A stretch of DNA of 64,000 nt from a virus, in IMG/VR virus record IMGVR_UViG_3300013132_000028, positions 1 to 64,000 of that record; one strand, given 5' to 3'. The translations under genes were made by a program, and so were the position numbers. The notes below the pieces were generated by a model, which was not told the origin of the DNA, made no database searches, and was given only the letters and a program-made list of their open reading frames with translations. Shown piece by piece: positions 37,961 to 47,227 of the stretch. The stretch's first letter is position 1; the number at the start of each line of letters is the position of its first letter.

Positions 37961-39430
37961 TCAGTTGCTAAACCAGATTAAAATGTCTCCCGCCCTGGCG
38001 GAGCCAGGGTAGCTGTTGGAGTTGTTGTAGAAGATTCTGTTGTTCAACGTGCCGGGAGAGGAGCCGTTGAAGTAGCCGGCCGTGCCGGTGCCGCCGCCGC
38101 CGTTTACCAGCACTACGTTGCTGCTTTCATTGTCGTATCCGAGTGCGAAGTACCGCGCGGTATCTACTTCTTTTATGGATTCTGGGTTCATGTCATTAGT
38201 TATTATTTTCATCACGCCTGCTGCCAGTATTAGCACGCCCGCCTGTTCTTCCGGGTCCTCCGATTGCGAAGAACCAGACGCCGATATGTAGGTCTGGTCG
38301 CCTAGGAGATCGATCTGCGGTGAAAATATAGTGGCGTACCTGCTGCTTCCATACTTAGTTGTTGCTATGTAGTTCTGTGCTGCGTAGTCGTCGCCAGCGT
38401 CATCCGAGTACATGTAGGCTCCGTCATTCTCGGCAAGAATCACTCTAGGGCCAGCCAGGCCTGTGCCAGACTGTAGACGGATTACTGGAAGGTTTCCGCC
38501 AGAAGGATTCTCAGACTCTCCTACAGTTTCCGTGGTCTGCTCCAGCGCGCCGACGAAGGTTCCATTTCGATAAAAGTTTACCTTGTCATTTGTGGCTAGC
38601 TCAATGCGGGTGCCGCCGGCGGAGGTCCTTATCGTCTTACCGGTAATGGTGTTGCCCGTGATGTTCTCGGCCTGCACGCTGTCCGCGATGATCGAGCGGC
38701 CGGCGATGACGTCCGCGCCCATCTGGCCGGCGAGAATCTTGTCTGCCGCCACTGTGCCGGCGTACACCACTCCGGCGGCCAGGGTGCCCGCGGTGATCTT
38801 TCCGGCGTTCAGTCCCGCGATCGCGCCGTCGCCGAAGGTCGCCGGGACCCACTGCGGCACCTTGACCGTGCCGCCCGACGGGATGAAGTCCGGGTCCCAC
38901 TTGTACGGCTTGTTGCCGTCGTCCGTGTCGAACCAGAGGTCGCTCTTTCGCAGGCTGTAGGAGACGGTGCCCGGGCCGCCTGGGTTTGGCACCGTGGACG
39001 GATTGCCAGGCGCGCTGTTTTGGTAGAAGACGCGGTTTGAGTTGTTCGCGGCGACACTCGCGGCGTTGGCAGCGACCAGCGCAGCCTGCCCGGCCTCGTT
39101 GACCAGTGGCTTCCAGGCGTCAAACGGCGTGCTGTCTTCTTCGCTGGGCGCGTATACTTTTTCCTCGTACTGCCCGTCTGAGTTTGCCTTGAGCCAGGTG
39201 TCTCCCTCGTTTACGTCGCTCGGGTCTGGAGCGTCGTCGCTGATTATGGTACCGGACGCAGATACGGTGTCTCTTATGTCGGCGGCGTCGTCTGGGTCGA
39301 GCAGCGCCGCCGTGATGTACCTCGGCGCGATTCTCTTTACGGACGGCCTGCGCTCTATGTCTCGTAGGCGTGAGTCGACCGCGGTCAGCAGCGCGCCTAG
39401 GTTTGCTCTGCGAGTTCTTCTAATCGCCAA
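37961..39430 (-). CDS. Minor tail protein (receptor or baseplate-associated)
   Basis: The 489-residue product has a basic N-terminus (MAIRRTRRANLGALLTAVDSRL) and a central block with NAGKITAGTLAAGVVYAGTVAADKILAGQMGADVIAG, a repeated hydrophobic/Gly pattern typical of phage tail host-specificity proteins. After it come NDKVNFYRNGTFVGAL and a C-terminal Gly/Asn-rich region with YFNGSSPGTLNNR. The gene lies downstream of the hub-type gene and overlaps it by 11 bases. It is probably part of the tail tip below the tape measure. Confidence 0.75.
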   Translation of the reverse strand: MAIRRTRRANLGALLTAVDSRLRDIERRPSVKRIAPRYITAALLDPDDAADIRDTVSASGTIISDDAPDPSDVNEGDTWLKANSDGQYEEKVYAPSEEDSTPFDAWKPLVNEAGQAALVAANAASVAANNSNRVFYQNSAPGNPSTVPNPGGPGTVSYSLRKSDLWFDTDDGNKPYKWDPDFIPSGGTVKVPQWVPATFGDGAIAGLNAGKITAGTLAAGVVYAGTVAADKILAGQMGADVIAGRSIIADSVQAENITGNTITGKTIRTSAGGTRIELATNDKVNFYRNGTFVGALEQTTETVGESENPSGGNLPVIRLQSGTGLAGPRVILAENDGAYMYSDDAGDDYAAQNYIATTKYGSSRYATIFSPQIDLLGDQTYISASGSSQSEDPEEQAGVLILAAGVMKIITNDMNPESIKEVDTARYFALGYDNESSNVVLVNGGGGTGTAGYFNGSSPGTLNNRIFYNNSNSYPGSARAGDILIWFSN

Positions 39431-41450
39431 CTCTGTCCACCGCCCCTTCTACTTCTAGCTGTAGGTCTACTTTTTCTGGAAAGTTGGTTCCGTCTGGTAC
39501 GGTTACTTTTACTTTTTGTATTTTGCGCACCAGTACTGTGTCTCTGGGCTCCAGGTCGCTTGCCAGACGCATGAGCACAAAGTCGTCGTCTATGATTATG
39601 GTGCACCAGTCTCCGGGTGCGTAGCTGCCGACCACTGGTGTCACCGAGCCGTTTACCTCTATCTTAATGTTAGAGATCGGTGGTCTGGACTCTTCTAAAA
39701 AGGTCTGGGCGTACGTGGCCAGAGTTCCTTCGTCTCCGGTGTCGTTTAGGCTCTCCACCTCTTCTAGCAGCGGCCACCCCGCGTTGAGTAGGTCGTAGGC
39801 AGACGCGGCCGAGTACGGCTGGCTTACGTCGCCGCCTAGGTCGCCTATGTTGCCCTTTACCCACATTCTAGTCGCGGCTCCTTCCGCGGTCTCGTCCATG
39901 CTCACGCTGGTGATGTTGCCAGGCCACTCGAATATGAACTCGTCTGAGATCAGACGAATTGGGTCGTCCGTCTCCATCTCTGCCGTCGTCAGCGTGCTCA
40001 GTATGTTTATCGGTCTTAGGACCAGCGTTTTCTTAAAAGTTTTTGTGGTGGCGTCGTAGCTGCAGTCAATTCTGTACTCAAAGCCGTCAATTTGATTGGA
40101 GTATTTTTCCAGCTCTTCTCCCAGCATACGTACCTCGAAGCCTCTAAAATTTGTGTTTGCCACTCTGCTTCCGCTGTATGCCTCCGTCGAAAACTCTATG
40201 CCCACGTCGGTGTTTGACAAAAATGGTCCGTATGAGTCGTAGATGAGCCTCGGCCTGGTGGACGCGGTGGCGAGCGTCGGCGTGGTGCTGAGTTTAAGCT
40301 CTGGAATGGTGTCAATCACGTACCTAAAGGTCGTTGCGTTTGGTACGCCGTCTACCACGTACTTTCCGTCAAGGTCAACCTGCGTAGTCGTGTTGCCAGG
40401 CGAGGCACCGGTGACGCCGCCAGCGCCGGCAATAGTTACTACGTGACCCGGCTGCAGGCCGTGCGGTGCGGACGTAGTCATAGTTACGTAGGTCAGAGCC
40501 AGTGCCTTAGTGGCTATCGGTATTACTCTTTCGGTTGTGGTCGTGTTTGGCACAGCCGCTCCAGCTTTTACAAAAGTAATACTTTGCGGTGTTGGGATGC
40601 TTGTTACGTTGTAGTAACCGTCTAGCTCCGCTATTCCAGAGACTTCTACGGTCTGTCCAGGTATAACACCGTGCCTGGTCGTGGTTGTGACTGTCGCGGT
40701 TGCTGTAGTCTTGGAGTAGCTCGCTATGTCTACGTCGAACTGTTGGCCAGGCTCTATCTCGTCGTTTGGAAACGAGGTTGACTGCAGGTCGCTGAGAACG
40801 GCCTGGACCAGAGTTCTGGTGTAGTCGTACGTGTCTGCTCGTACGTACACCGTGAGGTCCGGGTCGGTCAAGCTCACGCCTGCAAGGAGTGGTACGTCTA
40901 CGGTAAAGCTGGTAGTGGTCGGCGCGGGCGACGAGTTTATTGTGTAGTAGCCACTGGCCTTGACGGTGTTTACTGGGTTTAGCTGCCCAAAAAATATGCG
41001 CACGGAGGACCCTGCCTGAAAGCCTGATGGGTACGTCATGGCATTTTTCAGCGTCACTGTCGCTACTCCGCCTGAGATTTGCGCAGAGGCGCTGAAGTCG
41101 TGCGTCCAGGTTTTCCAGATGGCCCTGTGCTGTAGGTACTTGGTGAACTCTACGGCGGTCACTGCCAGGCTGAAGTCGGCCGCTTTGTACGACCTGCTCC
41201 AGACTATTCCGCCCCAGACGCAGTCGTCGTTGCGCATGACGTACAGGCCGCAGCGCCCTGGCATGGTGTTCTCGTACAGGTCCAGACCGTTGGTGGTTTG
41301 TATGGCGGGAATGGTTCCCGTAAAAGTGCCAGCAGTGCGTATGGCGCGTTCAAAACTTACGCCCTTGAAGGGAATCTCGGCGAGTACGTCCTGCGTCAAG
41401 AGGTCAGTGGTGAAGTACCGGTAGCTTGGCTTAGAGTTGTCTACTGGCAT
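39420..41450 (-). CDS. Minor tail protein, hub-like (tail-associated)
   Basis: The 676-residue product starts at ATG 41450 and opens with YFTTDLLTQDVLAEIPFKGVSF, then CGLYVMRNDDCVWGGIVWSRSY, typical of actinophage minor tail proteins that resemble gp27-like hubs. Within residues 120-385 lie three copies of a small beta module with TVTTTxxHGxxPGxxVxVSGxxxxxGxYxVxxxP, also found in the tail tube protein and a fibre. The C-terminus returns to hub-like segments (LEPRDTVLVRKIQKVKVTVPDG). It is the second gene after the tape measure, the expected place for a hub or tail-associated lysin, but no lysin motif is seen. Confidence 0.8.
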   Translation of the reverse strand: MPVDNSKPSYRYFTTDLLTQDVLAEIPFKGVSFERAIRTAGTFTGTIPAIQTTNGLDLYENTMPGRCGLYVMRNDDCVWGGIVWSRSYKAADFSLAVTAVEFTKYLQHRAIWKTWTHDFSASAQISGGVATVTLKNAMTYPSGFQAGSSVRIFFGQLNPVNTVKASGYYTINSSPAPTTTSFTVDVPLLAGVSLTDPDLTVYVRADTYDYTRTLVQAVLSDLQSTSFPNDEIEPGQQFDVDIASYSKTTATATVTTTTRHGVIPGQTVEVSGIAELDGYYNVTSIPTPQSITFVKAGAAVPNTTTTERVIPIATKALALTYVTMTTSAPHGLQPGHVVTIAGAGGVTGASPGNTTTQVDLDGKYVVDGVPNATTFRYVIDTIPELKLSTTPTLATASTRPRLIYDSYGPFLSNTDVGIEFSTEAYSGSRVANTNFRGFEVRMLGEELEKYSNQIDGFEYRIDCSYDATTKTFKKTLVLRPINILSTLTTAEMETDDPIRLISDEFIFEWPGNITSVSMDETAEGAATRMWVKGNIGDLGGDVSQPYSAASAYDLLNAGWPLLEEVESLNDTGDEGTLATYAQTFLEESRPPISNIKIEVNGSVTPVVGSYAPGDWCTIIIDDDFVLMRLASDLEPRDTVLVRKIQKVKVTVPDGTNFPEKVDLQLEVEGAVDRVGD

Positions 41451-41499
41451 TGGTCTGTCCCCTTCTCTCTAGTGTGTGTCGGTCGTCTTGCCCGTGCGT

Positions 41500-42441
41500 T
41501 TAACCCAGCCAGCCAGACCGATAGTAGATACCCAGTTTGGCTGTGCTCGCAGAGTTGTTTGTCTCGTACACTTTTATCACGTTTGTACCCGGCACGAGCA
41601 TAATCCAGTCCACCAGAGCGTCTAAGTACGAGCGCGCACCGTTAGTGTCGTAGAAGGACTCGTCGCTCACCTTGCTCAGCGCGGCCTCGTGGTCTCTGGT
41701 GTCTAGCTCGAGTATGTTGTCGGACGTCAGTGCCTTCCTGGTTGTGATCTGTTGCTCGAGAGGATGGCTGCTGTTTATTATTACTACAGAGTTTGTGGTT
41801 GGCCCGCTCAGCTGTAGTATGCAGGGTACCTCTGCGTTTCCAGTGTTGTTTATGGTTATCGTCGCCGGACTAGCAGGCGTGCCGCCAAGCAGCGGTGTCT
41901 CGTCGTAGCGGTAGCCGTCGATGTCTAGGTCGTACCATTCGTACTTGACGGGGTCTGCCGCTCGCAGACCGACGTCAAACTCTGTTCGTCCTCTGGCGTT
42001 TACCGTTTTAATGTTTGGAGCTCCGCTTAGTCGTACGTACGAGGCTTTTGTCGGTCCCTCTTCCGTCTTTAACCAAGCTCCGGTGTAGACTAAGTTAGTC
42101 GCGCTGATTAGCATGTCTCTGGCGTACGCCACCTGAGACGGGTTTTGTGGTAGAAAAGCGCCCTTCAGTGTTATTTGTCTGGCCTTGTACCGTCCAAATA
42201 CTTCGTACGAGCCGTCTGCGTAGCCTCTGTCCAGGTCGGGAACGTCGGTGTCTGGGTGCGACCACCAGCCTTCTATGTCGGTGACAACCCAGATCACTCC
42301 GTTGTCGTCTATGGTGTTCAGTTTGAGGTCGCCTAGACGTATGTCTCCGTCCAGCTTCATGCCCGTTTTTATCGGCGGTGATACAGGCGAGAGCGCGTTG
42401 TTTACTAGGTAGTTTTCTTCTTTTTGGCTACGCGTGGTCAT
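41500..42441 (-). CDS. Distal tail protein (Dit-like)
   Basis: The 313-residue product starts at ATG 42441 after GGAGGAATATAAA, a strong SD; an upstream GTG at 42456 lacks this support. It contains DIEGWWSHPDTDVPDLDRGYADGS, then RQITLKGAFL and RTEFDVGLRAADPVKYEW, the hallmarks of the Dit N-terminal ring domain, followed by strands of a galectin-like C-terminal domain. Dit proteins link tail tube, tape measure and tip fibre proteins. The location just after the tape measure gene matches that role. Confidence 0.85.
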   Translation of the reverse strand: MTTRSQKEENYLVNNALSPVSPPIKTGMKLDGDIRLGDLKLNTIDDNGVIWVVTDIEGWWSHPDTDVPDLDRGYADGSYEVFGRYKARQITLKGAFLPQNPSQVAYARDMLISATNLVYTGAWLKTEEGPTKASYVRLSGAPNIKTVNARGRTEFDVGLRAADPVKYEWYDLDIDGYRYDETPLLGGTPASPATITINNTGNAEVPCILQLSGPTTNSVVIINSSHPLEQQITTRKALTSDNILELDTRDHEAALSKVSDESFYDTNGARSYLDALVDWIMLVPGTNVIKVYETNNSASTAKLGIYYRSGWLG

Positions 42442-42442
42442 T

Positions 42443-45400
42443 TTATATTCCTCCACGTCTCATTTGAAACGCAATTTGTCTTGACACCAACGAGGCCAGC
42501 TCTGATTCGTCCATGCCCTCGGAAGGGTACACGTTTATCGTCGCGCCTGACCCCTGGCCGCCCGAGATCATCTCTATGATTGCACGGTCGCGCTTTGACA
42601 GTCCGTCCTCGTCCAGTGGCTCTACGCGCTCCGGTCGTCCGGCCTCGCCTATCCTCGCTAGAGTACCGCCTGGTGTCGGTCTTACGATTCCGCCCTGTGC
42701 CAGTGTTGGTATGTTCGGCGTGTCCAGCGTGAAGCCTTTGCCTCTCAGGAACGGAACTATGAAGTCGGGCGGAAAGCGCGCTTCAAGTCTAAATGCGTTC
42801 CACTTGTTGATAATGTAGTTCAGCGCGTCTTTGAAGCTGTTCTTAAAGCTCACCCAAAGATTGCTTGCGGCGCTGGCTATGCGTCCGGGTAGGCCCTTCA
42901 CCCATCCGACTAAGTTGTCAAAATTGCTTTTTACCGCTGCTATGGCCGTTCTCAGCTTGTCGCCTATCCAGTCCCACAGTTTCTTACCTATTTCAACAAG
43001 TTTACCTGGCAGTCCTCTTATGAAGTCAAACACTGCGCTCCACGCCGCGATGTACAGCTGCACAGCTATCTTGAACTTGTCTACTATCCAGTCCCAAATT
43101 TTTCCTGCAATTTCACCTAGCTTGGCAGGCAGTCCTTTTATGAAGTCAAATATCTCGGTCCACGCCAGGATGTATGCCTGCACGATTATCTTGAACTTGT
43201 CTACTATCCAGTCCCACAGTTTGCCGGCTAGCTCCGCGAGCTTGGCAGGCAAATTTTTGAAGAACTCCGTTATCGTGTCCCAGTTCTTGATGATTGCTAA
43301 TATCGCCAGGCCTATGGGTCCGGTCAAGATGGCCAGCACGACTGGCCAGTTTTCTTTCAGCCAGCCTATGAACTTTGCAATCGCTTCTTTGATCTTGTCC
43401 CAGTTTGAAATGATGAGAGGCAGAAGCAGCAGGATTATTCCGATCGGCCCGCCCAACATCGCAAGACCGCGTCCTACGGCGCTCAGTCCTCTGCCGGCTA
43501 TTGTGCCGGCCGTGCCTAGTGCGCTCAGCGCTCCGGCTTTCATTCTTGACGCGACTGTTGCTTTTTGTATTGGAACTATTGCGGCTGCGGAGGCGGTGCC
43601 GGTCGCTTTGATTCCGACGGCAGCTCTCTGTCCTGCCGTGCCGACGGCTTCCATTGCTGTCTTTTTCTGCGCGTCTACTATGAGCTGCTTCTTTAGCTCT
43701 GTGCGCGTTAGGCCAGAGCTCTTAGTTACATTGTCAAACGGTCTTTTTCCAGCTATGGCCCCAAATATCCCGAGCAGTGCTTGAACTTTTTTTATTACGA
43801 AAAGAATTGAGCCAGCGACTGCTTTGCCAAAGAACGTTACGGCAGTAATTATTAAACCTAGCGCCAGGGTAATTGCCTTAAATTTTCCAGTAAACTCTAA
43901 AATTTTTGCGCCTATCTCACTGCCAAAAATTTTATTTAGCAGCCCCAGCGCGTCTTTGAGGATGTTGAAAAACAGTTGAATCGCGCCGGACTCTGTGGTT
44001 AGCCGCACGAACTTGGCAAACTCTGTTAGGAAACCGGCAAATGCAGGTCCTGCTTTTAAGGCTTCTATGCCTGCCTTGGTGAACTCCTGAACTACCGGCT
44101 CGAGAGCTCTTAAGAATATGCCTAGGTTTGGGTCTGCGCCCAGCTTTAAGAAGCCCTTTAGAATTTCGTTTAGTAGCGAGCCTAGTGCGAGAAAGTTTGT
44201 TGCCGAGTCGTCAAAAAACTTTTTTAGGCCGGCTTGGTTTTCAGGTCCCTTTGCGTATTTTTCAAAGTCCTCTGCGGATTTTTTTAGCCCATTGAGCACC
44301 GTGTCGATTGCGTCTGAGGCCGGCTTGGCCAGCGCCTTTAGACCGCCAAATACGGCGCCAAATATGTCGCCAAATGTCGCTAGTCGGTCGCCTGCTTTGT
44401 TAAACGTCTCTGTTAGTTTGCCTGTCTCCCTGTTTATTTCGGCAGTTTCTTTCCATCCCCTGGTCAGGGTTTCTACCCACGTAAAGAAGCGACGTATGAG
44501 CGGGTCAGCTGCTATTAGCAGCTCGCTGAACAGTCCAATCAAATTTTCTAGTATCTTGCCAAACTTTTCTATGACAAACACGTTTGTGTCGGAGATTAGC
44601 TCAAAGTTTTTTAGCTGTCTTTGTGTAGCTAGGAAGTTTAGCAGACTCTCTCCGGCCCTGCCTAGAGCTCCGGCCGTGTCTCCTACTATCTTCTTGAAAG
44701 TTTCTTCGCCTGCAGTAACTAGATTTTTTAGCCCGCGTGTGAACGGAGTAAAAAACTCTGTGGCAGCTATTTCATTCAGCTCTTTGAACAGAGGCTTGAG
44801 TCCGACTATAAACTTGACAAACTCCTGTGCGGCTTTTGGCAGGTTAGCAAGTGCGTTTTGATATTCGTTAACTTGTTTATTTGAGTTTTTTACGGCGTCT
44901 GCTAGTCGCTCTTCTGCGTCTCGTACTGCATCCTGCGCGTCTTTAAGTTCCCACGCCTGGTCTCTGACCATGCGGGCAAGCATAAGTTCTTCGCGGAATA
45001 TGTCTTGTTGTTTTTTCGCAAGTCTTTCTTTTACCGCGGCTTCTTCCTGTTTTGCATCTACAACTTCTTTGGTTCCTTCTACGCCGGCTAATTGTGCTTT
45101 TTCATTTTCAGCTTGCAGTTTTTTATTTGTGTCGGTGGCACGGCGAAATGCTAGCTCTGCCTCTTTGAACTGTAGTTCTGCTTCTCGACGCGCTCTACTG
45201 TTTGGTGGCAGGTCCTGCACTCTTGCGAGAGCTTCTCTTGCTTTTTCTAGGCTTATTCCAGCGCCCTCTTGCTTTAGTGCTGCGTCTTCTGCGCTGAATG
45301 CAAGTTCTTCGAGGGCACGTTTGCCGTCTATGTATGCCTGTGTTACTCTCTTTTGCGCTTCTGCCGCTTCTTTTTCTATTTCGATTAACTCTTCTTTTGA

Positions 45401-45988
45401 CTCGGCCAGTCTCTCCTCTGCGTCCGTGAGAGACTCTGCTTGTCTGGTTTCTGTGCGCGCTAGAGCTTCTTTTGCTTTTTGTACACCTTGCTGTGCGTCT
45501 CGTATTGCTTTTTTGGCGTTGTCTGCCCCTTCTTTCGTAGGCTTAAGTCCCAGCTTGATTGCCTCGCCTACGCCCTTGAACGCCAGCTTAAGCGCGATGG
45601 CAGACTGAGCTATTGCAGTTAGCGCGCTTGGAATTAGTATAAGCGCGGGAAGAGTCTGACCGGCGGCAGTACTGAGCAGGAATAGTCCAGTAACTAACGC
45701 TCCAATCGAGCCCACTAGCAGTACGATTACTTGACCTAGTGAGTAGCCTATCCTAATTAGCCTATTAAATTTTGTTCTCGCTGCTTCTGCTTCTTTTGCA
45801 AACTTTGAACCAAAAAGTCCGCCGCCGCGTGTGCTGGAGCTTTGAAAGGCGCGGCCGAAGGCGGTACCGCTTTCGTCTCCAGCGTCAAAACCTACACTCC
45901 GCGCGCCGCTAAACGCGCGAGCAATGTCGTCTTCTACGCCTGTTGTGACTGCACGTACGACAACGTACGCATCGCCTACTATGGCCAT
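42443..45988 (-). CDS. Tape measure protein
   Basis: The 1181-residue product is by far the longest in the tail module after the chaperones. It has an N-terminal membrane-like segment (VIVLLVGSIGALVTGLFLL, near residues 88-108) followed by about 270 residues of charged coiled coil (Ala/Glu/Lys-rich). Further hydrophobic segments lie in its middle and C-terminal parts (GPIGIILLLLPLI). Near the C-terminus are roughly three 40-residue repeats (WDWIVDKFK). It sets tail length and enters the host membrane; its length would predict a tail of about 175 nm at about 0.15 nm per residue, which is an estimate. Overlapping chaperone genes upstream match the usual gene order. Confidence 0.9.
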   Translation of the reverse strand: MAIVGDAYVVVRAVTTGVEDDIARAFSGARSVGFDAGDESGTAFGRAFQSSSTRGGGLFGSKFAKEAEAARTKFNRLIRIGYSLGQVIVLLVGSIGALVTGLFLLSTAAGQTLPALILIPSALTAIAQSAIALKLAFKGVGEAIKLGLKPTKEGADNAKKAIRDAQQGVQKAKEALARTETRQAESLTDAEERLAESKEELIEIEKEAAEAQKRVTQAYIDGKRALEELAFSAEDAALKQEGAGISLEKAREALARVQDLPPNSRARREAELQFKEAELAFRRATDTNKKLQAENEKAQLAGVEGTKEVVDAKQEEAAVKERLAKKQQDIFREELMLARMVRDQAWELKDAQDAVRDAEERLADAVKNSNKQVNEYQNALANLPKAAQEFVKFIVGLKPLFKELNEIAATEFFTPFTRGLKNLVTAGEETFKKIVGDTAGALGRAGESLLNFLATQRQLKNFELISDTNVFVIEKFGKILENLIGLFSELLIAADPLIRRFFTWVETLTRGWKETAEINRETGKLTETFNKAGDRLATFGDIFGAVFGGLKALAKPASDAIDTVLNGLKKSAEDFEKYAKGPENQAGLKKFFDDSATNFLALGSLLNEILKGFLKLGADPNLGIFLRALEPVVQEFTKAGIEALKAGPAFAGFLTEFAKFVRLTTESGAIQLFFNILKDALGLLNKIFGSEIGAKILEFTGKFKAITLALGLIITAVTFFGKAVAGSILFVIKKVQALLGIFGAIAGKRPFDNVTKSSGLTRTELKKQLIVDAQKKTAMEAVGTAGQRAAVGIKATGTASAAAIVPIQKATVASRMKAGALSALGTAGTIAGRGLSAVGRGLAMLGGPIGIILLLLPLIISNWDKIKEAIAKFIGWLKENWPVVLAILTGPIGLAILAIIKNWDTITEFFKNLPAKLAELAGKLWDWIVDKFKIIVQAYILAWTEIFDFIKGLPAKLGEIAGKIWDWIVDKFKIAVQLYIAAWSAVFDFIRGLPGKLVEIGKKLWDWIGDKLRTAIAAVKSNFDNLVGWVKGLPGRIASAASNLWVSFKNSFKDALNYIINKWNAFRLEARFPPDFIVPFLRGKGFTLDTPNIPTLAQGGIVRPTPGGTLARIGEAGRPERVEPLDEDGLSKRDRAIIEMISGGQGSGATINVYPSEGMDESELASLVSRQIAFQMRRGGI
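42895..43254 (-). repeat. Tandem 120-bp coding repeats in the tape measure gene
   Basis: The motif CTATCCAGTCCCA recurs at 42964, 43084 and 43204, exactly 120 bases apart, with neighbouring bases also similar. Each unit encodes about 40 residues of the form GLPxKLxEIxGKxWDWIVDKFKxxxQxYIxAW. A fourth, diverged copy lies at the 42840-42895 side. Units are helical with Trp on one face, so tail length could change in 40-residue steps through repeat gain or loss. Confidence 0.8.
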
Positions 45989-46021
45989 TTATCTCACCTC
46001 CCCGTCGTCTTGGTAAGTTTA

Positions 46022-46480
46022 CTAGTTTAGCGGTGGCTCCAGCGCTGCGCTGAGCGCGTCTTCCGTGAGAAGCGTTGGCCGTAGGTACGGCTTAGTTGCT
46101 TCTTTCTTGTCTGTCTTCTTAAGATCGTATTGAACTTCGTCTGGGATGTCAAAGTCCTTTAGACGATCTTTGCCCACGCGCCCAGACGCCTCGGTACTGC
46201 TGGTACCCTGCAAAGCGTAGTTGTACTTCTTTTCGTACAAATCTCTGTAGAGTAGCTGCCGCATCGTGCTCCGTGACTCCGCCTGTTCGGCTGACGAGTA
46301 TGTAACGTCTGTCTCTAGTATAAAATGAATTACGTCCAGCATGTCTGACGTTTCCATTTCTGCTAGTCTTAATCCGCTCATTAGGGCTTTTCCGTTTACG
46401 TATGGCCAGAGGTCTATGCACCAGTCGAGGAGGCCTCTGGCCCCGGCATAGGGCGGTTTGAGTACTCCTCCACTAGCCAC
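46022..46480 (-). CDS. Tail assembly chaperone, frameshifted downstream part
   Basis: This 152-codon frame lies in the -1 frame relative to the 118-residue gene and overlaps its 3' end by 67 bases. It contains ARGLLDWCIDLWPYVNGKALMSGLRLAEME, SDMLDVIHFILETDVTY and a long charged C-terminal part rich in Lys and Asp. The gene pair sits immediately before the tape measure gene, as expected for siphovirus chaperones whose long form is made by programmed ribosomal frameshifting. The GTG at 46480 may not be used; the product is more likely a C-terminal extension of the 118-residue protein, about 245 residues long in total. Confidence 0.75.
   Translation of the reverse strand: MASGGVLKPPYAGARGLLDWCIDLWPYVNGKALMSGLRLAEMETSDMLDVIHFILETDVTYSSAEQAESRSTMRQLLYRDLYEKKYNYALQGTSSTEASGRVGKDRLKDFDIPDEVQYDLKKTDKKEATKPYLRPTLLTEDALSAALEPPLN
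46414..46480 (-). other. Likely programmed -1 frameshift region
   Basis: The upstream frame (stop TAG at 46414-46416) and the downstream frame are related by a -1 shift. The best candidate slippery run is GGGGCCA at 46438-46444, read as GGG CCA in the upstream frame. The P-site slip GGG to GGG is exact, whereas the A-site CCA to GCC is not, so the site is imperfect. A position elsewhere in the overlap is possible. Confidence 0.5.
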
Positions 46481-46770
46481 GCGACAATGTCGCCTAGCGT
46501 TTCCATTTTTACAATCGTGTCCGCACTGTCTATTAGCGCCTGGAAGCGGGTGTTGTCTTCTGCCTGTAGCACTCTTTCAAAGAAGTTGAAGACCATCTGT
46601 GCGGTCTCGGCTGGCTTGCTGTCGTCTGACTTTGAGATCAGCTCTAGCATAACTTTTCCCTGAATTGCTGGTTTGCAATTGAAGGTTTGTCCGTGTAGCT
46701 TGAATGACAACGGTGCGGCAGACTCTAGCCCGCCTGTTCCGAAGTCTCTGTACCTTGGTGTATTAGTCAC
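46414..46770 (-). CDS. Tail assembly chaperone, upstream part
   Basis: The 118-residue product starts at GTG 46770 after AAAGGTAAAAA. It contains PLSFKLHGQTFNCKPAIQGKVMLELIS, then MVFNFFERVLQAEDNTRFQAL and MLEETLG-like segment METLGDIVAWLVEEYS, a pattern of siphovirus tail assembly chaperones (small form). It is followed by the overlapping -1 frame and then the tape measure gene. Its partner long form would guide tape measure folding. Sequence position and frame relation support the call more strongly than sequence similarity. Confidence 0.75.
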   Translation of the reverse strand: MTNTPRYRDFGTGGLESAAPLSFKLHGQTFNCKPAIQGKVMLELISKSDDSKPAETAQMVFNFFERVLQAEDNTRFQALIDSADTIVKMETLGDIVAWLVEEYSNRPMPGPEASSTGA

Positions 46771-46837
46771 TTTTTACCTTTCGTCTATTTCGATGGTTGT
46801 CTTTAGCTTGGCCTCTTGGCTTTGCCATACTGCAGAG

Positions 46838-47224
46838 CTATAGTATCAAACGTAAGTTACGGCTTAGGAAACGATTTGGCTTAGTTCCTGGGTGCATGAC
46901 GGCGTGTGCGTAGAACACTTTTCCGCCCTTTGTGTACTTGAGTACACTTTTTCTATCCGGCCGTATTAAATGCGGTCTAGTGCCGCGGTGGTGGTCCCAG
47001 GCGTAGTCCAGCGGAGAGCCTACGCGTATGAACTGTCCCCGAGCGTCCCTGCGGTGCTGCAAGTGTATGGAAGCTCTAAGTGCTCCCGTCTCTACGCCTA
47101 CCTGAGTCTTGGCTGCAGTTCTTATTAGCTCACCGCGACGTTTTAGGTACCTTCCAGTGTCGCCGGTTGGGTTGTTTAGCATCTTGTCCATTTCGGCTTT
47201 TCTGGCAACAAATACGGTTGGCAT
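46838..47224 (-). CDS. HK97 gp10-like neck/connector protein
   Basis: The 128-residue product has the features of HK97 gp10-type proteins: LIRTAAKTQVGVETGALRASIHLQHRRD, then VGSPLDYAWDHHRGTRPHLIRPDRKSVLKY, and FYAHAVMHPGTKPNRFL. Such proteins sit at the head-tail junction. The gene lies between the tail terminator-like gene and the chaperones, the expected order. ATG 47224 is three bases from the upstream stop. Confidence 0.85.
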   Translation of the reverse strand: MPTVFVARKAEMDKMLNNPTGDTGRYLKRRGELIRTAAKTQVGVETGALRASIHLQHRRDARGQFIRVGSPLDYAWDHHRGTRPHLIRPDRKSVLKYTKGGKVFYAHAVMHPGTKPNRFLSRNLRLIL

Positions 47225-47227
47225 TTT

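Noticed and set aside
43030-43784. Long plus-strand frames opposite the tape measure gene
   Set aside because: They run antisense to a clear tape measure gene and have no SD or family similarity.
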